NCBI GenBank assembly: GCA_031273515.1
Contig: JAISRU010000031.1
Location: forward strand, 1 to 8,127
Length of the DNA: 8,127 nt
Source: Bacteroidales bacterium
GTDB lineage: Bacteria; Bacteroidota; Bacteroidia; Bacteroidales; WCHB1-69
Direction: 5' to 3'
Shown: positions 6,767 through 8,127 of the stretch, one piece after another
Position numbering within the stretch: the stretch's first letter is position 1
Layout of the letters: the number at the start of each line of letters is the position of its first letter
Program-made: the position numbers and the translations under genes
Notes under the pieces: generated by a model
Told to the model about the DNA's origin: nothing
Seen by the model: only the letters and a program-made list of their open reading frames with translations
The model's database searches: none

Positions 6767-7160
6767 TTATTTTAGCGTCGTACGACAAGGTTGCATGAGG
6801 CACGCTTCTCAGACGTTCTTTAGGGATCAGTTCACCTGTTTCGCGACATACTCCGTATGTTTTGTTTTCAATACGAACCAATGCCGCTTCCAGATTTTTG
6901 ATGTATTTTTCCAAACGAACTGCGAGTCTTCCGTTTTCTTCTTTGAACAAAGTCTGCTGACCTTCTTCCAAGAGTTTAAAAGAAGGAGACGTATCTGCAA
7001 TATCATTTCCATTGTTCCCGCTCACCGCATCCACAAACAGTTTCATGTCCTGACGCGCTTTTTCCATCTTTTGTAAAATCAGTTCTTTAAATTCCTGTAA
7101 TTCTTCATCAGAATATCTTTTGTATTCTTTCTCTTCCACTATAAGTTTCTTTGTAGGCAT
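6735..7160 (-). CDS. dksA: DksA/TraR-family transcription regulator with degenerate zinc finger
   Basis: A 141-residue DksA/TraR-type protein. The family binds in the RNA polymerase secondary channel and works with ppGpp in E. coli. Residues about 18-100 form the long coiled-coil hairpin. Its tip reads DIADTS (53-58), close to the DxxDxA tip motif of E. coli DksA with the final Ala as Ser. The C-terminal finger reads YGVCRETG and then PHATLSYDAK. Only Cys105 of the four zinc-binding cysteines remains; the others are Thr108, Ser126 and Ala129, so zinc binding by the usual site is not possible. I recall this pattern (CRxTGxLIPKERL) as normal for Bacteroidetes homologues rather than a mutation here. 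The symbol reflects family membership only; equivalence to E. coli DksA is not shown. It is the first gene of the lspA-lipoprotein cluster. Confidence 0.88.
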   Translation of the reverse strand: MPTKKLIVEEKEYKRYSDEELQEFKELILQKMEKARQDMKLFVDAVSGNNGNDIADTSPSFKLLEEGQQTLFKEENGRLAVRLEKYIKNLEAALVRIENKTYGVCRETGELIPKERLRSVPHATLSYDAKINEKKRKYIKD

Positions 7161-7390
7161 TATTAATTTTGTTACTTGTTAAACAATTTTTTCGTCTGTG
7201 TTTTTATTTTCTCTAAATTATACCAAACAATAACACGAAGCATTCTCATGCTGTTTTTCATGTAATTATTTGTTTTTCAACAGATAAATTCCTCAAACTG
7301 CATTGAACGTTCCGTCGTCAATGTGAGAATAACGCAAAAAGAAATACGATATTATTGCCTGACCCTTTTTAAGGCAACAAAACTTTATAT
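7161..7390. other. Gene-free leader upstream of the dksA-like gene
   Basis: No gene or RNA could be supported. It must contain the promoter for the dksA-lspA-lipoprotein cluster, but no exact minus-strand TAnnTTTG was found. The nearest is TATTGTTTG at 7224-7232 with one extra spacer base, beside a TATAAT at 7217-7222. A weak hairpin (TTGCCT at 7355-7360 with AGGCAA at 7372-7377, 11-base loop) is the only local structure noticed. The leader next to the start codon is A/T-rich without a Shine-Dalgarno. Confidence 0.4.
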
Positions 7391-7411
7391 AATGGAGAAT
7401 TGAAAATTGAT
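7391..7411. repeat. Short copy of the AATTGAA heptad repeat
   Basis: Three consecutive 7-base units read AATGGAG, AATTGAA and AATTGAT, the same unit and orientation as the array at 2525-2559. It lies about 20 bp to the left of the large inverted repeat, just as the first copy lies beside the palindromic GC-richer patch. Confidence 0.6.
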
Positions 7412-7429
7412 TGTGCCATTCGGGCGCTT

Positions 7430-7610
7430 TTGTCTTGAACTGTGATTTATCTGATTACCCTGATAGACTATGATTATTAGTAGACAGGAGAACAATTTTG
7501 CGGTATTCTGCGGGAGATTATTTTTTATTTTCTCGCTGAACTCGCAAAAAAGAATTGTTCACTTCTCTACTTGTTTTCTCGTTCACTAAAATAATCACAG
7601 TTGAAGACAA
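7430..7610. repeat. Large imperfect inverted repeat (about 180 bp) between divergent genes
   Basis: The outer arms at 7430-7447 and 7593-7610 are reverse complements at 17 of 18 positions (left arm contains TCTTGAACTGTGATT). A nested inner stem pairs GAACAATT at 7490-7497 with AATTGTTC at 7553-7560. It continues, after a 5-base bulge on the right, with TTGCG at 7498-7502 and CGCAA at 7543-7547, then a weaker TTC-GCG-AGA pairing around an AT-rich loop near 7518-7530. The left flank also has spaced GATT words (GATTTAT, GATTACC, GATTATT). No transposase, coding frame or clear target-site duplication is seen. It could be a non-autonomous repeat element or a structured RNA. Confidence 0.65.
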
Positions 7611-7629
7611 TTTGTATTGGTTTTTATGC

Positions 7630-7637
7630 TATTTTTG
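7630..7637 (+). promoter_or_regulatory. Candidate Bacteroidetes -7 element for the glycosyltransferase remnant
   Basis: The bases read TATTTTTG, a full TAnnTTTG match followed by CA. It lies about 43 bp before the preferred ATG at 7680, giving a leader of roughly 35 bases. A TTTG lies upstream but only 15 bases away, closer than the 19-21 usual for a -33 element, so only the -7 match is counted. If active, the remnant is still transcribed. Confidence 0.45.
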
Positions 7638-7679
7638 CAAGACTTTAAAAGGATAATACAAACTGCAAGAGTTTATAAT

Positions 7680-8018
7680 ATGATACAGTATTTAAACAGT
7701 TCAAAATCAGGGACAGATTGTTCTGTGGTGGTTTCCGTTTTTAATGAAGAGGAAGGCATCCGACAATTCATTCAGAGCCTTTCGGACGTGATTTCGACAC
7801 TGAAACTGAATTATGAGATTATTTTTGTTGACGACGGAAAAGGCAATTCGGTGATTTGCATGGACAGTGATTTGCAACATCCTCCGAAAATGATACATGC
7901 CATGTATATCGACAATCTGTTTGACGAACCTAAAGCCCAACCTGTTTATGAACCTTATATTTTTATAAATACACTTAATAATCCGAATTATGAAATGGTA
8001 CACAAAAGAACAAAATAA
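7680..8018 (+). pseudogene. Family 2 glycosyltransferase remnant with two internal in-frame deletions
   Basis: An open frame of 112 codons from the ATG at 7680 (the frame is open further upstream, to 7617, but that part overlaps the candidate promoter). It begins like a GT-A family 2 glycosyltransferase of the polyprenyl-phosphate type: VVVSVFNEEEGI and NYEIIFVDDG. It then jumps directly to GNSVICMDSDLQHPPKMI, the donor/metal-binding DxD region. Intact relatives have some 40-50 residues between these blocks. After that it jumps again to YIDNLFDEPKAQPVYEPY, which resembles the normal C-terminus (YIG..FDE.K.RP.Y), skipping the rest of the catalytic domain and the usual two membrane helices. Relatives are about 300 residues or more. 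Activity is very unlikely. The 3' end overlaps the next gene by 29 bp. A misassembly or a genuine miniprotein are alternatives. Confidence 0.7.
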
Positions 8019-8127
8019 AACGTGGATAGCTTTAACCTCTATTTTGATCTTAGGGTTAATTTATCTGATGCTGTTATTTGGAAATGCTTTTTTCCATCCC
8101 AATGACTATTTAACAGTACAAACAGGC
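7990..8127 (+). CDS. Membrane protein, N-terminal part (cut by window edge)
   Basis: The first 46 codons of a gene that continues past the right edge. After a charged start (MKWYTKEQNKTW) comes a hydrophobic segment at about 13-31 (IALTSILILGLIYLMLLFG) that should be a membrane helix, then FFHPNDYLTVQTG. The HPNDY segment after the first helix recalls large Bacteroidetes multi-pass membrane proteins found beside glycosyltransferase genes, but too little is present to name the family. The start lies inside the 3' end of the glycosyltransferase remnant in another frame, which suggests the pair was once translationally coupled. Codon use and frame look intact over the visible part. Confidence 0.65.
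   Translation, partial: MKWYTKEQNKTWIALTSILILGLIYLMLLFGNAFFHPNDYLTVQTG

Noticed and set aside
7217..7222. TATAAT on the minus strand as an E. coli-like -10 for the dksA-like gene
   Set aside because: No -35 match at 16-18 bp and Bacteroidetes promoters do not use this consensus; such a hexamer is expected by chance in AT-rich DNA.
7355..7377. TTGCCT/AGGCAA hairpin as a terminator
   Set aside because: Six base pairs around an 11-base loop, no T tract after it, and it lies in a divergent region where no transcript needs to end.
7617..7679. Upstream extension of the glycosyltransferase remnant frame (MVFMLFLQ...)
   Set aside because: It overlaps the predicted -7 element and does not resemble the family; the ATG at 7680 places the conserved VVVSVFNEEE block at the normal distance from the start.

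Overview
The window looks like chromosomal DNA from a Bacteroidota (Bacteroidales-like) bacterium. The evidence is the gene content: a DksA-like protein with a degenerate zinc finger directly ahead of lspA, HtpG of the Bacteroidetes sequence type, two DUF1573 proteins, and a secreted 'asparagine synthetase B'-like protein. Starts lack clear Shine-Dalgarno sites and sit in A-rich leaders, and two starts are preceded by TAnnTTTG -7 elements. The DNA is AT-rich. I cannot name the genus.

Left block, minus strand, 1-2485: a PPi-type 6-phosphofructokinase gene leads what looks like one operon. It is followed by two adjacent small secreted DUF1573 genes and the N-terminal part of an exported protein that runs off the left edge. 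A good -7 element lies just upstream of the kinase start, abutting a short 7-bp tandem repeat.

2486-2952 is a gene-free divergent intergenic region. It holds the heptad repeat, a GC-richer patch with a perfect 12-bp-arm palindrome, and the leader of htpG. htpG (plus, 2953-4824) encodes an intact Hsp90-family chaperone. A hairpin that could terminate the opposing transcript separates it from the convergent genes.

Minus strand, 4947-7160: transcription order is dksA-like, then lspA (overlapping it by 32 bp or starting 4 bp after it), then an unidentified lipoprotein gene. LspA cleaves lipoprotein signal peptides, so the last gene encodes a likely substrate of its neighbour.

7161-7679 is a second gene-free divergent region with another copy of the heptad repeat and a large imperfect inverted repeat of about 180 bp. 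It leads to a plus-strand -7 element and a family 2 glycosyltransferase gene that keeps its N-terminus, its metal-binding region and apparently its C-terminus, but has lost most of its middle in frame. The start of a membrane-protein gene overlaps its end and runs off the right edge.

Most of the window is ordinary housekeeping DNA. I see no CRISPR array, transposase, RNA gene or evident new defence or biosynthetic system. The items most worth a second look are the internally deleted glycosyltransferase, the large intergenic inverted repeat, and the heptad repeat shared by both intergenic regions.
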